Assembly (NCBI RefSeq): GCF_007830455.1
Contig: NZ_VLLB01000003.1
Span: 62,001 to 126,000 of the forward strand
Source of the DNA: Pseudoduganella lurida
GTDB taxonomy: Bacteria > Pseudomonadota > Gammaproteobacteria > Burkholderiales > Burkholderiaceae_D
DNA: 64,000 nucleotides
Reading direction: 5' to 3'
This document shows, piece after piece, positions 34,540 to 41,762 of this stretch; the stretch's first letter is position 1; every line of letters begins with the position of its first letter. Below the pieces are notes generated by a model, which was not told where the DNA came from, made no database searches, and saw nothing but the letters and a program-made list of their open reading frames with translations. A program made the position numbers and the translations under genes.

Positions 34540-34923
34540 ATGCCGCACCTGAAGATCGACTACACCGTCAACCTCGACGCCCACCTCGACGTGCCGGCCC
34601 TGTGCACCGCGCTGTGCGCCACGCTGACCGGCTACCGGGACGACACGGGCAAGAATGTCTTCCCGCTGCTCGGCACGCGCGTGCTGGCTGCCCCGGCACC
34701 GTACTTTGCCGTGGCGGACGGCGCCCCCGACCGCGCCTTCGTCTACCTGAACCTGCGCCTCACGCCCGGCCGCCCGCAGGCGCTGCTCGATGCCATCGGC
34801 GCCGCCCTGCTGGCCGAGGTCGAGCGCCACCTGGCGCCCATCACCACCCTGCGTTCGATCCGCGCCACGCTGCACTTCGACGAAACTCCGCCTTCATACG
34901 AAGGGAAGTGGGCCTCGGCATAA
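34540..34923 (+). CDS. 5-carboxymethyl-2-hydroxymuconate isomerase family protein
   Basis: A 127-residue tautomerase-type protein. After Met removal it begins with Pro (PHLKIDYTVNL), the catalytic N-terminal proline of the CHMI (HpaF/HpcD) family. PDRAFVYLNLRLTPGRP and the C-terminal strand RATLHFDE also fit. CHMI isomerises a muconate intermediate of homoprotocatechuate breakdown, but no other hpa genes are nearby, so the physiological substrate is uncertain. It lies 16 bases after galM with AGGACACC before its ATG and may be co-transcribed with it. Confidence 0.8.
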   Translation: MPHLKIDYTVNLDAHLDVPALCTALCATLTGYRDDTGKNVFPLLGTRVLAAPAPYFAVADGAPDRAFVYLNLRLTPGRPQALLDAIGAALLAEVERHLAPITTLRSIRATLHFDETPPSYEGKWASA

Positions 34924-34937
34924 GCCACTACTGCCGA

Positions 34938-35105
34938 GTTCGTGTCCACCATGGGGTCAGACCCCGACACGGACACGAGCTCATCTTTGCAGGACGTTGC
35001 ACGCGATGAAGGCCGGTCGAATTTGCCTGGGTGAGTATCTGAAGCGTTGAATCACAGCTCAGCTCGTGTCTCTGTCGGGGTCAGACCCCAAGGTGGACAC
35101 GGGCT
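34938..35105. repeat. Inverted pair of GGGGTCAGACCCC palindromic elements (REPIN-like)
   Basis: Two copies of a ~45-base element face each other: 34938-34982 and, inverted, 35061-35105. Each has a CGTGTC arm, the core GGGGTCAGACCCC and a GACACG arm bordered by AGCYC. They are about 80 bases apart, giving the layout of a REP doublet. They occupy the gap between the convergent CHMI and lactonase genes. Confidence 0.85.
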
Positions 35106-35122
35106 GGACAGTAGGGACGATA

Positions 35123-35158
35123 AAAAGCCCGTGGCCACTTGCGTGGGCACGGGCTTTT
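35123..35158. terminator. Bidirectional intrinsic terminator
   Basis: AAAAGCCCGTG and CACGGGCTTTT form an 11-bp stem, extended inside by CCAC/GTGG, with T-runs on both strands. It lies 15 bases past the lactonase stop on the minus strand and also closes the plus-strand exuT unit. Confidence 0.9.
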
Positions 35159-35173
35159 GCCGTCAGGAGGCGA

Positions 35174-36061
35174 TCAGAACGCGCAGGGGGTATCCGGCAG
35201 GCCCTGCACGCCGGGGCGCAGCGTGACGACGGTGCCGCCCCATTCGGCGTCTTCCGGCTTGCCGGAGACGATCGACGTGACCAGCAGCGTCTTCAGGTCG
35301 GCGCCGCCGAACGTCATCATCGACGGCTTGGCGAACGGCAGCTCGATCTGCATGTCCAGCTCCCCCCGCGGCGTGAAGCGCAGCAGGCAGCCGGCGTCGT
35401 TGGCGGCGGACCAGTAGCAGCCGTCCGCATCGACGACGGCACCGTCCGGGCGCCCCACGTGCTCGGCCAGGTTGGCGAACACGCGGCGGTTGCTCGGCGT
35501 GCCGGTCGCGATGTCGTAATCGAAGGCCCACACGAGGCGGCTCTTCGGATGCGAATCGGACAGGTACATCGTGCGTCCATCCGGCGACCACGACAGCCCG
35601 TTCTGCGTGAACAGACCGGCCACCAGCGGCTGCGACAGGCCCCGTTCATCGTAGCGGTACAGCTGCCCGATGTCCTTCCCGGCACTCATGTCCATGAACA
35701 TGGTGCCGCTCCAGAAGCGGCCCTGGCGGTCGGTGCGGCCATCGTTGAAGCGCATGCCTTCGCCGAGGTCCGCGGGCTTGCCCACCAGCGTCGTTTTGAC
35801 CGTGCCGTTGTCGATCAGGTCGACATCGTACATGCCCGTTTCCATGCCGGCGATCAGGCCGCCACGTGCGCGCGGGGCGACGCAGCCGGCCATCTCGGGC
35901 AGGTCCCAGGAACGTGGGCTGCCGGGTTCCCCCAGCCGCCAGACTTTTTTCGCGGGAATGTCGGACCAGTGCCAGGCACCGGCAGTCGCGTCCCACGATG
36001 GGCTTTCGCCCACCGTGCAACGCACGCCGTCGATCCGGGTGACCGACGGACGGGACTTCAC
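35174..36061 (-). CDS. SMP-30/gluconolactonase family lactonase
   Basis: A 295-residue six-bladed beta-propeller. CTVGESPSWDATAGAWHWSDI is the metal-binding start of SMP-30/LRE proteins, with the Glu ligand. GMRFNDGRTDRQGRFWSGTM gives the Asn ligand, and GLSWSPDGRTMYLSDS the Asp. These enzymes open sugar acid lactones using a divalent metal. In this operon it probably hydrolyses the aldarolactone formed when a uronate dehydrogenase oxidises glucuronate or galacturonate; that dehydrogenase is not in the window. It starts at a GTG overlapping the dehydrogenase stop (GTGA). Confidence 0.88.
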   Translation of the reverse strand: MKSRPSVTRIDGVRCTVGESPSWDATAGAWHWSDIPAKKVWRLGEPGSPRSWDLPEMAGCVAPRARGGLIAGMETGMYDVDLIDNGTVKTTLVGKPADLGEGMRFNDGRTDRQGRFWSGTMFMDMSAGKDIGQLYRYDERGLSQPLVAGLFTQNGLSWSPDGRTMYLSDSHPKSRLVWAFDYDIATGTPSNRRVFANLAEHVGRPDGAVVDADGCYWSAANDAGCLLRFTPRGELDMQIELPFAKPSMMTFGGADLKTLLVTSIVSGKPEDAEWGGTVVTLRPGVQGLPDTPCAF

Positions 36062-37638
36062 TTCAGCACCAGCTCGCCGTCGACGACGCGCGGGATGCCC
36101 AGCGAGTTCGCGCCATCCAGTGCGGCCGGCAGCAGCTCGGCCGGCACGTCCTGGTACGACACCGGCCGCAGGAAGCGGTCGATCGCGGAGGCGCCCACCG
36201 AGGTGGAGCGGCTGTCGGACGTGGACGGGAACGGACCGCCGTGCACCATCGCGTACGACACTTCCACGCCGGTACCGAAGCCGTTGAACAGGATGCGGCC
36301 GGCCTTGCGTTCCAGCGTCGGCAGCAGCTTCTTCGCGATGGCGATGTCGGCACCGGTGGCGTGCACGGCGGCGGTCAGCTGACCTTCGACGTGTTCGGCC
36401 ACTGCGACCAGCTCGGCTTCATCCTTCACGCGGATCAGCAGGGACGTCGGGCCAAAGATCTCGCCTTCCAGTTCCGGCTTGGCCAGGAAGTGTTCGCCCG
36501 ACGTTTCGTACAGGCCGGCAACGGCGCCGCACGGCACTTCGCTCGTCTTGCCCAGACCGACGACCTTGACGCCTTCGATGCCGGCCAGTTGTGCCACGCC
36601 CTTGTTGTAGGCGGAGTGGATGCCTGGCGTCAGCATCGTGGCGGCACCCTTGGCGGCCAGGGCCACTTTGGTACCTTCCAGGAACTTGTCCAGCGCTGGC
36701 GAATCCAGGGCGATCAGCAGGCCCGGGTTCGTGCAGAACTGGCCGGCGCCCAGGGTCAGCGAATCGGCGAACTGCTGCGGCAGTTTTTCGTTGGCTTCCA
36801 GCGCGCCCGGGAGGATGAACACCGGGTTGATCGAGCTCATTTCCGCATACACGGGAATCGGCTCTTCACGGGCGGCAGCCGTCTTCATCAGTGCCACGCC
36901 GCCGGCGCGGGAGCCGGTGAAGCCCACGGCCTTGATGTGCGGATGGCTCACCAGGTTCTGGCCGATGGTCTGGCCGGAGCCGATCAGCATCGAGAACACG
37001 CCTTCCGGCATGTTGCACTCGATGGCGGCCTGCTGCACGGCTTTCGCCACCAGCTCGGACGTGCCCAGGTGGGCCGAGTGCGCCTTCACGATGACCGGGC
37101 AGCCTGCCGCCAGTGCCGAGGCGGTGTCGCCACCGGCCACGGAGAACGCCAGCGGGAAGTTGCTGGCGCCGAACACGGCGACGGGACCCAGGCCGATCTT
37201 GCGCAGGCGGATGTCCGGACGGGGGGCCGGTGCGCGGTCGGGCAGGGCCGAATCCAGCGTGGCCGACAGGTAACGGCCTTCACGGACCACCTTGGCGAAC
37301 AGACGCAGCTGATTGCAGGTGCGGCCACGCTCGCCTTCCAGGCGGGCCTGCGGCAGACCCGATTCCTGCATCGCACGCTCGACCAGGGCCGGGCCCAGGT
37401 CCATGATGCGGTCGGCGATCGTTTCCAGGAACTTGGCACGCACGTCCGGCGTCGTTTCGCGGTACGTGTCGAACGCTTCCCAGGCCAGCTTGGCAGCCAG
37501 GTCCAGTTCGGCTTGCGAGGCCAGGCCGAAGGCCGGTTCGATCTGCTCGTTACGCGACGGATCGATGGCCTTGACGGAGCCTTCCTTGCCGCTCACGGTC
37601 GAGCGGCCAATGATCATTTCACCCTTAATCTGCTGCAT
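36058..37638 (-). CDS. 2,5-dioxovalerate (alpha-ketoglutarate semialdehyde) dehydrogenase
   Basis: A 526-residue aldehyde dehydrogenase with GEMIIGRS at the start, FGASNFPLAFSVAGGDTASALAAGCPVIVKAHSAHLGTSEL (cofactor region), GFTGSRAGG, AEMSSINPVFI (catalytic Glu region) and GAGQFCTNPGL carrying the catalytic Cys. These patterns are those of the NADP+-dependent KGSADH subfamily that finishes the oxidative aldarate and pentose routes by making 2-oxoglutarate. GGAGAATAC precedes the ATG. It lies 11 bases after kdgD and is coupled to the lactonase gene. The pairing with KdgD makes the substrate assignment strong. Confidence 0.92.
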   Translation of the reverse strand: MQQIKGEMIIGRSTVSGKEGSVKAIDPSRNEQIEPAFGLASQAELDLAAKLAWEAFDTYRETTPDVRAKFLETIADRIMDLGPALVERAMQESGLPQARLEGERGRTCNQLRLFAKVVREGRYLSATLDSALPDRAPAPRPDIRLRKIGLGPVAVFGASNFPLAFSVAGGDTASALAAGCPVIVKAHSAHLGTSELVAKAVQQAAIECNMPEGVFSMLIGSGQTIGQNLVSHPHIKAVGFTGSRAGGVALMKTAAAREEPIPVYAEMSSINPVFILPGALEANEKLPQQFADSLTLGAGQFCTNPGLLIALDSPALDKFLEGTKVALAAKGAATMLTPGIHSAYNKGVAQLAGIEGVKVVGLGKTSEVPCGAVAGLYETSGEHFLAKPELEGEIFGPTSLLIRVKDEAELVAVAEHVEGQLTAAVHATGADIAIAKKLLPTLERKAGRILFNGFGTGVEVSYAMVHGGPFPSTSDSRSTSVGASAIDRFLRPVSYQDVPAELLPAALDGANSLGIPRVVDGELVLK

Positions 37639-37648
37639 GTATTCTCCT

Positions 37649-38560
37649 TTACTGCGGGCCTTGGGCCTGCATCAGTTTTTCCAGCATCGCGTATTCTTCC
37701 TCGTCCAGGTCGGTCAGCGGTGCGCGCACCGGACCGGCGTCGTAGCCGGCAATCTTTGCGCCGGCCTTGACGATCGACACTGCATAGCCATGCTTGCGGT
37801 TGCGGATGGCCAGGTAAGGCAGGAAGAACTCGTCGATCAGGCGGTTCTGGGTCACGCTGTCGTTGTTGGCGATTGCGTGGTAGAAGTCCATCGCCAGCTT
37901 CGGCACGAAGTTGAAGACAGCGGACGAGTATACAGGGACTCCGAGCGCTTTGTACGCAGCGGCGTAAATCTCCGCCGTCGGCAGGCCGCCCAGGTAGCTG
38001 AAACGGTCGCCCAGGCGACGCCAGATCGACATCATCAGTTCGATGTCGCCGATGCCGTCCTTGAAGCCGATCAGGTTCGGGTTGCGGTCGGCCAGCTTTT
38101 CCAGCGAGTCGGCCGTCAGGCGGCAGCCGCCACGGTTGTACACGACGACGCCGAAATCGACGGATTTGCAGACCTCTTCCACGTGACGGATCAGGCCGTC
38201 CTGCGATGCTTCGGTCAGGTAGTGCGGCAGCAGCAGGATGCCTTCTGCGCCGGCCTTTTCAGCTTCCTGGGCGTAGGCGATGGCCTGACGGGTCGGGCCG
38301 CCGGCACCGGCCAGGATCGGCACCACGCCGCGGCAGGTGTCCACGGCGGTCTTGATGATTTCCGGGTATTCCTGCGGGGTCAGCGAGAAGAACTCCCCCG
38401 TGCCGCCGGCTGCGAACAGGGCCGTTGCGCCATACGGTGCCAGCCATTCCAGGCGCTTTTCGTAGCCCTGCTTGTTGAAGTCGCCATTCTGGTCGAAGTC
38501 GGTAACAGGGAACGACAGCAGGCCGTGGTTCAGGATTTTTTGGAGTTCCAAAGGTTGCAT
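37649..38560 (-). CDS. kdgD: 5-dehydro-4-deoxyglucarate dehydratase
   Basis: A 303-residue DapA-superfamily (beta/alpha)8 barrel. It has [43 protein letters not shown] (Tyr of the active site) and [12 protein letters not shown] with the Schiff-base lysine. Tyr-Asn-Arg and the FFSL signature separate KdgD from dihydrodipicolinate synthase. It dehydrates and decarboxylates 5-keto-4-deoxyglucarate to 2,5-dioxovalerate, the substrate of the next gene's enzyme. The ATG at 38560 follows AGAAGA by about 5 bases. A GntR operator lies 60 bases upstream. Confidence 0.93.
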   Translation of the reverse strand: MQPLELQKILNHGLLSFPVTDFDQNGDFNKQGYEKRLEWLAPYGATALFAAGGTGEFFSLTPQEYPEIIKTAVDTCRGVVPILAGAGGPTRQAIAYAQEAEKAGAEGILLLPHYLTEASQDGLIRHVEEVCKSVDFGVVVYNRGGCRLTADSLEKLADRNPNLIGFKDGIGDIELMMSIWRRLGDRFSYLGGLPTAEIYAAAYKALGVPVYSSAVFNFVPKLAMDFYHAIANNDSVTQNRLIDEFFLPYLAIRNRKHGYAVSIVKAGAKIAGYDAGPVRAPLTDLDEEEYAMLEKLMQAQGPQ

Positions 38561-38620
38561 GTGTCTTCTCGCTTCTTTCTCAAGTTGAACTACAGGTAAG
38601 GTTGAGGATGGCTGGCCATC

Positions 38621-38640
38621 GTTGTATGACATCGTACAAC
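38621..38640. promoter_or_regulatory. GntR/FCD operator upstream of kdgD
   Basis: GTTGTATGACATCGTACAAC, the inverted near-copy (19/20) of the exuT-upstream site, 60 bases before kdgD. The two arms of the regulon thus share a binding site for the adjacent GntR protein. Confidence 0.82.
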
Positions 38641-38682
38641 TATAACGTCAGCGGGGCAAGCACTTTGGTCGCTACCGGCAAC

Positions 38683-38723
38683 GTTGCCTCGAAAATGGGG
38701 ACAGACCCCATTTTTCAGGCAAC
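38683..38723. repeat. GGGGACAGACCCC hairpin between kdgD and gntR
   Basis: GTTGCCT...AAAATGGGG, ACA, then GACCCCATTTTT...AGGCAAC gives a long, nearly perfect hairpin. It shares the GGGGACAG core with the repeat at 1.4 kb and sits 15 bases past the GntR stop, so it may also end that transcript. Confidence 0.75.
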
Positions 38724-38737
38724 ATTCGCCGCGTTCA

Positions 38738-39466
38738 TTAGTCGTGGGTACGCTCTTCCTGCGCCTTGCGCAGCCGTTCGCGGCTGTTGGAGAGGTGCGT
38801 GCGCATCGCGGCGCGGGCGCCTTCCGGATCCTGCCGCTCGATGGCGTGGAAGATGTCCTCGTGCTCGCGGTTCACGCGCTGCAGGTAGGCGGAGGGTTCG
38901 TCATGTGCCAGCTGCGCCGAGTTGAGACGGGCGCGGGGAATGATCGTGGTGCCCAGGTGGGTGAGGATGTCGGTGAAGTAGCGGTTGCCGGTCGACTGGG
39001 CGATCAGCATGTGGAACTGCATGTCCGCCTCGATCGAGCCGCCGTTCAGGATGCGCTGCAGCGCCTCGCCCATGTCGCGCGCCTGCTGTTCGGTGCGGCG
39101 CGCGGCGGCCAGCCAGGCCGCTTCCGTCTCCAGGCTGATGCGCAGTTCCAGGATGGCCAGCACGTCTTCGATGGTGCGGATCGTGTCGGCAGAGATCAGC
39201 AGGCCGGGCGCCGGCGGTTCCAGCACGAAGGTGCCGATGCCATGGCGCGTCTCGACCAGCGCGGCAGCCTGCAGGTGCGAGATGGCTTCTCGTACCACGG
39301 TGCGGCTGACGCCGTGCAGGGCCATGATCACGGATTCCGTGGGCAGCTTTTCCCCCGGCTTGAGCACGCCCTCGCGGATGCTCGCGCCGATGCTCTCGAC
39401 CACGCCCTGGGCGAGATTGCGGTAGCGTTTCTTTGGCGCGGCAGGGGTGGCGGTGGTATCGGTCAT
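38738..39466 (-). CDS. GntR-family (FadR subfamily, FCD domain) regulator of hexuronate genes
   Basis: A 242-residue regulator. Residues ~12-80 are a GntR winged helix: SIREGVLKPGEKLPTESVIMALHGVSRTVVREAISHLQAAALVET with GIGTFV as the wing. Residues ~95-225 are an all-helical FCD ligand domain; conserved metal ligands are visible (DMQFHMLI, RVNREHEDIFHAI, MRTHLSNSRERL). FCD regulators of this group (UxuR/ExuR/LldR-like) bind organic acids. Given the operators at 31868 and 38621, it probably represses exuT-galM and kdgD-KGSADH-lactonase until a uronate or aldarate metabolite binds. It is transcribed separately from the kdgD operon. Confidence 0.9.
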   Translation of the reverse strand: MTDTTATPAAPKKRYRNLAQGVVESIGASIREGVLKPGEKLPTESVIMALHGVSRTVVREAISHLQAAALVETRHGIGTFVLEPPAPGLLISADTIRTIEDVLAILELRISLETEAAWLAAARRTEQQARDMGEALQRILNGGSIEADMQFHMLIAQSTGNRYFTDILTHLGTTIIPRARLNSAQLAHDEPSAYLQRVNREHEDIFHAIERQDPEGARAAMRTHLSNSRERLRKAQEERTHD

Positions 39467-39523
39467 GCTCGTCGGATCCTCAATAAGTGCCGATTATACC
39501 AGCAGCCAGTAGGGCTATTGCCA

Positions 39524-39540
39524 GTTGTATGATGACCGTG
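39524..39540. promoter_or_regulatory. Possible degenerate autoregulatory GntR half-site
   Basis: GTTGTATGATGAC matches 12 of the first 13 bases of the exuT operator but the other half is lost. It lies 58 bases upstream of the GntR start. Confidence 0.4.
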
Positions 39541-39643
39541 GCCATTCCTGTGGTTGTTTGAAAGTTACAATTTCGGCAAGCGATATATTCATGCCAGCAC
39601 GGCGGTGCTAAGCTTGGCGGCTCAATCCACACGGGGGAAACCG

Positions 39644-39895
39644 ATGAAACATGCCGTCGCCGCTGTTATTGCCGCCATTGCTGCCTGTCTGCTGTCCGCC
39701 TGCGCTGCGCCCCAGGAAGGCGACCAGGTCAATACCTTCAATGAGCAGGATGTGTACACGCCGACCGGCAGCAATATCCCCCGCAAGACGGTCGACAAGG
39801 ATGGCAAGCGCATCGTGCTGTCAAAAGGCGATGCCCAGAAGATGCTGCAGGACATCCAGCAGATGAACAACGGCCTGGGTTCGAACCAGAAATAA
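39644..39895 (+). CDS. Small predicted lipoprotein
   Basis: An 83-residue protein with a lipoprotein signal peptide ending LLSAC (Cys near residue 19). The mature part is short and polar (APQEGDQVNTFNEQDVYTPTGSNIPRKTVDKDGKRIV), with an amphipathic C-terminal helix (GDAQKMLQDIQQMNNGL). It carries no catalytic motif and no family is recognised. GGGGAAACC lies 5 bases before the ATG. A longer frame begins 30 codons earlier but lacks signal-peptide features. Confidence 0.75.
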   Translation: MKHAVAAVIAAIAACLLSACAAPQEGDQVNTFNEQDVYTPTGSNIPRKTVDKDGKRIVLSKGDAQKMLQDIQQMNNGLGSNQK

Positions 39896-39980
39896 TTCCG
39901 CGTAAGCACCGCGTCGTCCTGCACAACGCGGGCTTGCTACACTTGCAATGAAAAAGCATTCCGCCTGATCGTCCCTGATA

Positions 39981-40000
39981 TACTGTATAAAAACACAGTT
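39981..40000. promoter_or_regulatory. LexA (SOS) box
   Basis: TACTGTATAAAAACACAGTT contains the CTGT-N8-ACAG consensus exactly, with the flanking TA and T also matching. It ends 16 bases before the next start codon and overlaps the position expected for the promoter. Confidence 0.85.
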
Positions 40001-40016
40001 ATTTCCAGGCGGTATC

Positions 40017-40382
40017 ATGAGAATCAAGATGGTCAAATTGCGCATGGGCGGCATCTCGTTGCCCAGTCGCGTGCTCGGCGACCGGGCCGCGCCCCGCTTC
40101 GGCGACCTGCGCATCCTCGACACGGACGACCAGGGGCTGCGCCGCCCCGTCAAGCTGGCGCGCCTGATGGAACACAACACCCAGATGATCCGCGAAACGC
40201 TGATCGATCCGCGCATCCTGTGGTGCGGCGACAACCGTTTCACGCTGACGGGCTTCGAGCGTGTGCGCAACCGCCACGATGAAGTGGTGGAGTACGCCCA
40301 GTCCTGGCTGTGCGAGATCGATACCAGCCCGCCCGAGCCCTCCCGCGACACCCTGCGCGCGGCGCCCTACAAGGACCGCTGA
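40017..40382 (+). CDS. Uncharacterised protein, predicted SOS-controlled
   Basis: A 121-residue protein of unknown family with no signal peptide or membrane segment. It is basic at the N-terminus (RIKMVKLRMGG) and has RRPVKLARLMEHNTQMIRET, DPRILWCGDNRFTLTGFERV and VVEYAQSWLCEID, with two cysteines in Trp-containing contexts. AGGCGG is 4 bases before ATG 40017. A perfect LexA box lies immediately upstream and a strong terminator immediately downstream, so it forms a one-gene SOS unit. A role in DNA damage tolerance, cell division control or mutagenesis is inferred from regulation only. Confidence 0.8.
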   Translation: MRIKMVKLRMGGISLPSRVLGDRAAPRFGDLRILDTDDQGLRRPVKLARLMEHNTQMIRETLIDPRILWCGDNRFTLTGFERVRNRHDEVVEYAQSWLCEIDTSPPEPSRDTLRAAPYKDR

Positions 40383-40398
40383 GGAAGTTCTGCCATCC

Positions 40399-40422
40399 CG
40401 CGGCGGGTAACCCGCCGCGTTT
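40399..40422 (+). terminator. Intrinsic terminator of the SOS gene
   Basis: CGCGGCGGG, TAA loop, CCCGCCGCG, then TTTGG; a 9-bp GC stem 17 bases past the stop. Confidence 0.8.
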
Positions 40423-40584
40423 GGTTCCCCGTCCGGACAGCGCCCTTGAGAAAGCTCAGCACTTCCTGCATGACCGCCGCATGCGACATTAGCATTTGCT
40501 AAATTGACCGCATGGCCCTGGCACCTGCCGGGCCGCAGAGGCAACGGCAACCCGGCAGGGCCGGCTTCAACTGCGGAGGCGCAC

Positions 40585-41007
40585 ATGACACCCGAAGCGG
40601 CATCCACCATCATCGAGCAACTGGCGCTGGGCATCGATCCGCGCACCGGCGCGGCGCTGCCGGGCGGGGACGCGTGTACCGCGCCGGAAATCATCCGCGC
40701 CCTGTTCGTGGCACGGCAGGCGCTGCTGGGCCGGGTGCCGGGCGAGACCGCTGGCGCGCGGCGTGGGCCCGTGATCCGCAACGGCGTCGTGCTGGCCAAT
40801 GTGGGCAAGCGCTGGTCGGCCGAGGATGGCGACACATTGATGGAACTGTTCGCGGCCGGCACACCGATCCGCGACATCGGCATGCGGCTGGGCCGTACGG
40901 ATTCCGGCATCATTTCACGGCTCGTGCTGGCCGGCGCGCTGCCGGACCGCGACACGGGCTACGGGCTGCTACGGGGCGCCCGTGAATCGTCGCAGCAGCT
41001 CGCGTGA
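40585..41007 (+). CDS. Small protein with a helix-turn-helix (Myb/SANT-like) segment
   Basis: A 140-residue protein. Residues ~75-115, GKRWSAEDGDTLMELFAAGTPIRDIGMRLGRTDSGIISRL, form a three-helix pattern with a leading Trp, as found in Myb-like or resolvase-type HTH segments that recur at the ends of some bacterial proteins. The N-terminal part (STIIEQLALGIDPRTGAALP) has no known motif. GGAGG lies 5 bases before ATG 40585. Upstream, TTAGC/GCTAA forms a small palindrome at 40489-40502 that might be an operator (speculative). Function unknown; DNA binding is likely. Confidence 0.7.
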   Translation: MTPEAASTIIEQLALGIDPRTGAALPGGDACTAPEIIRALFVARQALLGRVPGETAGARRGPVIRNGVVLANVGKRWSAEDGDTLMELFAAGTPIRDIGMRLGRTDSGIISRLVLAGALPDRDTGYGLLRGARESSQQLA

Positions 41008-41044
41008 ACGGCTGCCAGGGGCATGACGCCGGCCGGGCGATCCA

Positions 41045-41158
41045 CCGCCATGCCTTCAAGCGGTCGCCATGTCGTCGGTCTGCCGCCATGCCTTCACTCG
41101 GCCGCCATGTATTCAGTCTGCCGCCATGCCTTCAGCCTGCCGCCATGCCTTCAGTCTT
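41045..41158. repeat. Tandem repeat, six units of 19 bp
   Basis: Units start at 41045, 41064, 41083, 41102, 41121 and 41140 with exact 19-base period; consensus CCGCCATGCCTTCAGTCTG. The last two or three are nearly identical and the outer ones drift. The final unit overlaps the stop codon of the response regulator gene (stop at 41151-41153), so the array seems to have grown from the 3' end of that gene. 19 is not a multiple of 3, so it is not a coding repeat. Confidence 0.85.
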
Positions 41159-41762
41159 CCGCATAGCCGAGCCAGGGATGCGCGGCCAGCCAGCGCCCCA
41201 GCTCGTTGTCGTTGGCGCACTGCAGCTTGCTGAAGATATTGGCGCGGTGGGTTTCGACGGAGCGGGGCCCGCAGGGCGGCACCAGCAGGCGGGCGATTTC
41301 CTTGTTGGGCTGCCCGAGGCCGACGAGGCGGGCGACTTCCCGTTCGCGCGGCGTGAGCTCGTCCCACTGGCGCAGCGCCTGGCTGCGGGCGCGCGCCTCG
41401 CCGATGGCGGCCGGTAGTTTGTCGAGCAGCTGCTGCGTGTCCGGCTTGGTGACCCAGTCGTGGGCGCCGCGCCGTACCGCCTCGAGCGCGGTGGGAATAT
41501 CGCCATGGCCGGAAAGGAAGATCGTCACCAGCGGACTGTGCGCGGCGCGCAGGCGTTCGAACACCGTCAGGCCGCTGATGCCGCCCATGCGCAGGTCGAG
41601 GATCACGCAACCTGGCTGGCGCATGTCGACGGCGTCGAGGAACGCTTCGCCCGAATCGAAGGCCTGCACGGCCAGCCCCTGCGAGAACAGCAGCAGGAGC
41701 ATCGAGCGGCGCAGGGCCTCGTCGTCATCGACGACATACAGGGTGAGGGGAATGTCTTTCAT
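41151..41762 (-). CDS. FixJ/LuxR-type response regulator
   Basis: A 203-residue regulator. The receiver (LYVVDDDEALRRS, phosphoacceptor in CVILDLRMGGISG, TKPDTQQ) spans ~1-120. The C-terminal LuxR domain is present: WDELTPREREVARLVGLGQPNKEIARLL, then a somewhat divergent recognition helix PRSVETHRANIFSKLQC. The insertion PPCG before the recognition helix is unusual. It is coupled to the upstream kinase (ATGA overlap), and the layout matches DctR/TodT-like systems. It probably activates kgtP through the palindrome at 43970-43989. The 3' end runs into a 19-bp tandem repeat. Confidence 0.9.
   Translation of the reverse strand: MKDIPLTLYVVDDDEALRRSMLLLLFSQGLAVQAFDSGEAFLDAVDMRQPGCVILDLRMGGISGLTVFERLRAAHSPLVTIFLSGHGDIPTALEAVRRGAHDWVTKPDTQQLLDKLPAAIGEARARSQALRQWDELTPREREVARLVGLGQPNKEIARLLVPPCGPRSVETHRANIFSKLQCANDNELGRWLAAHPWLGYAED

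Noticed and set aside
37649..38560. Dihydrodipicolinate synthase (dapA)
   Set aside because: Same superfamily, but the VVVYNRGG and FFSL motifs and the neighbouring KGSADH and lactonase fit 5-dehydro-4-deoxyglucarate dehydratase.
41045..41158. CRISPR array
   Set aside because: The 19-base units are contiguous with no unique spacers and there are no cas genes; it is a simple tandem repeat.
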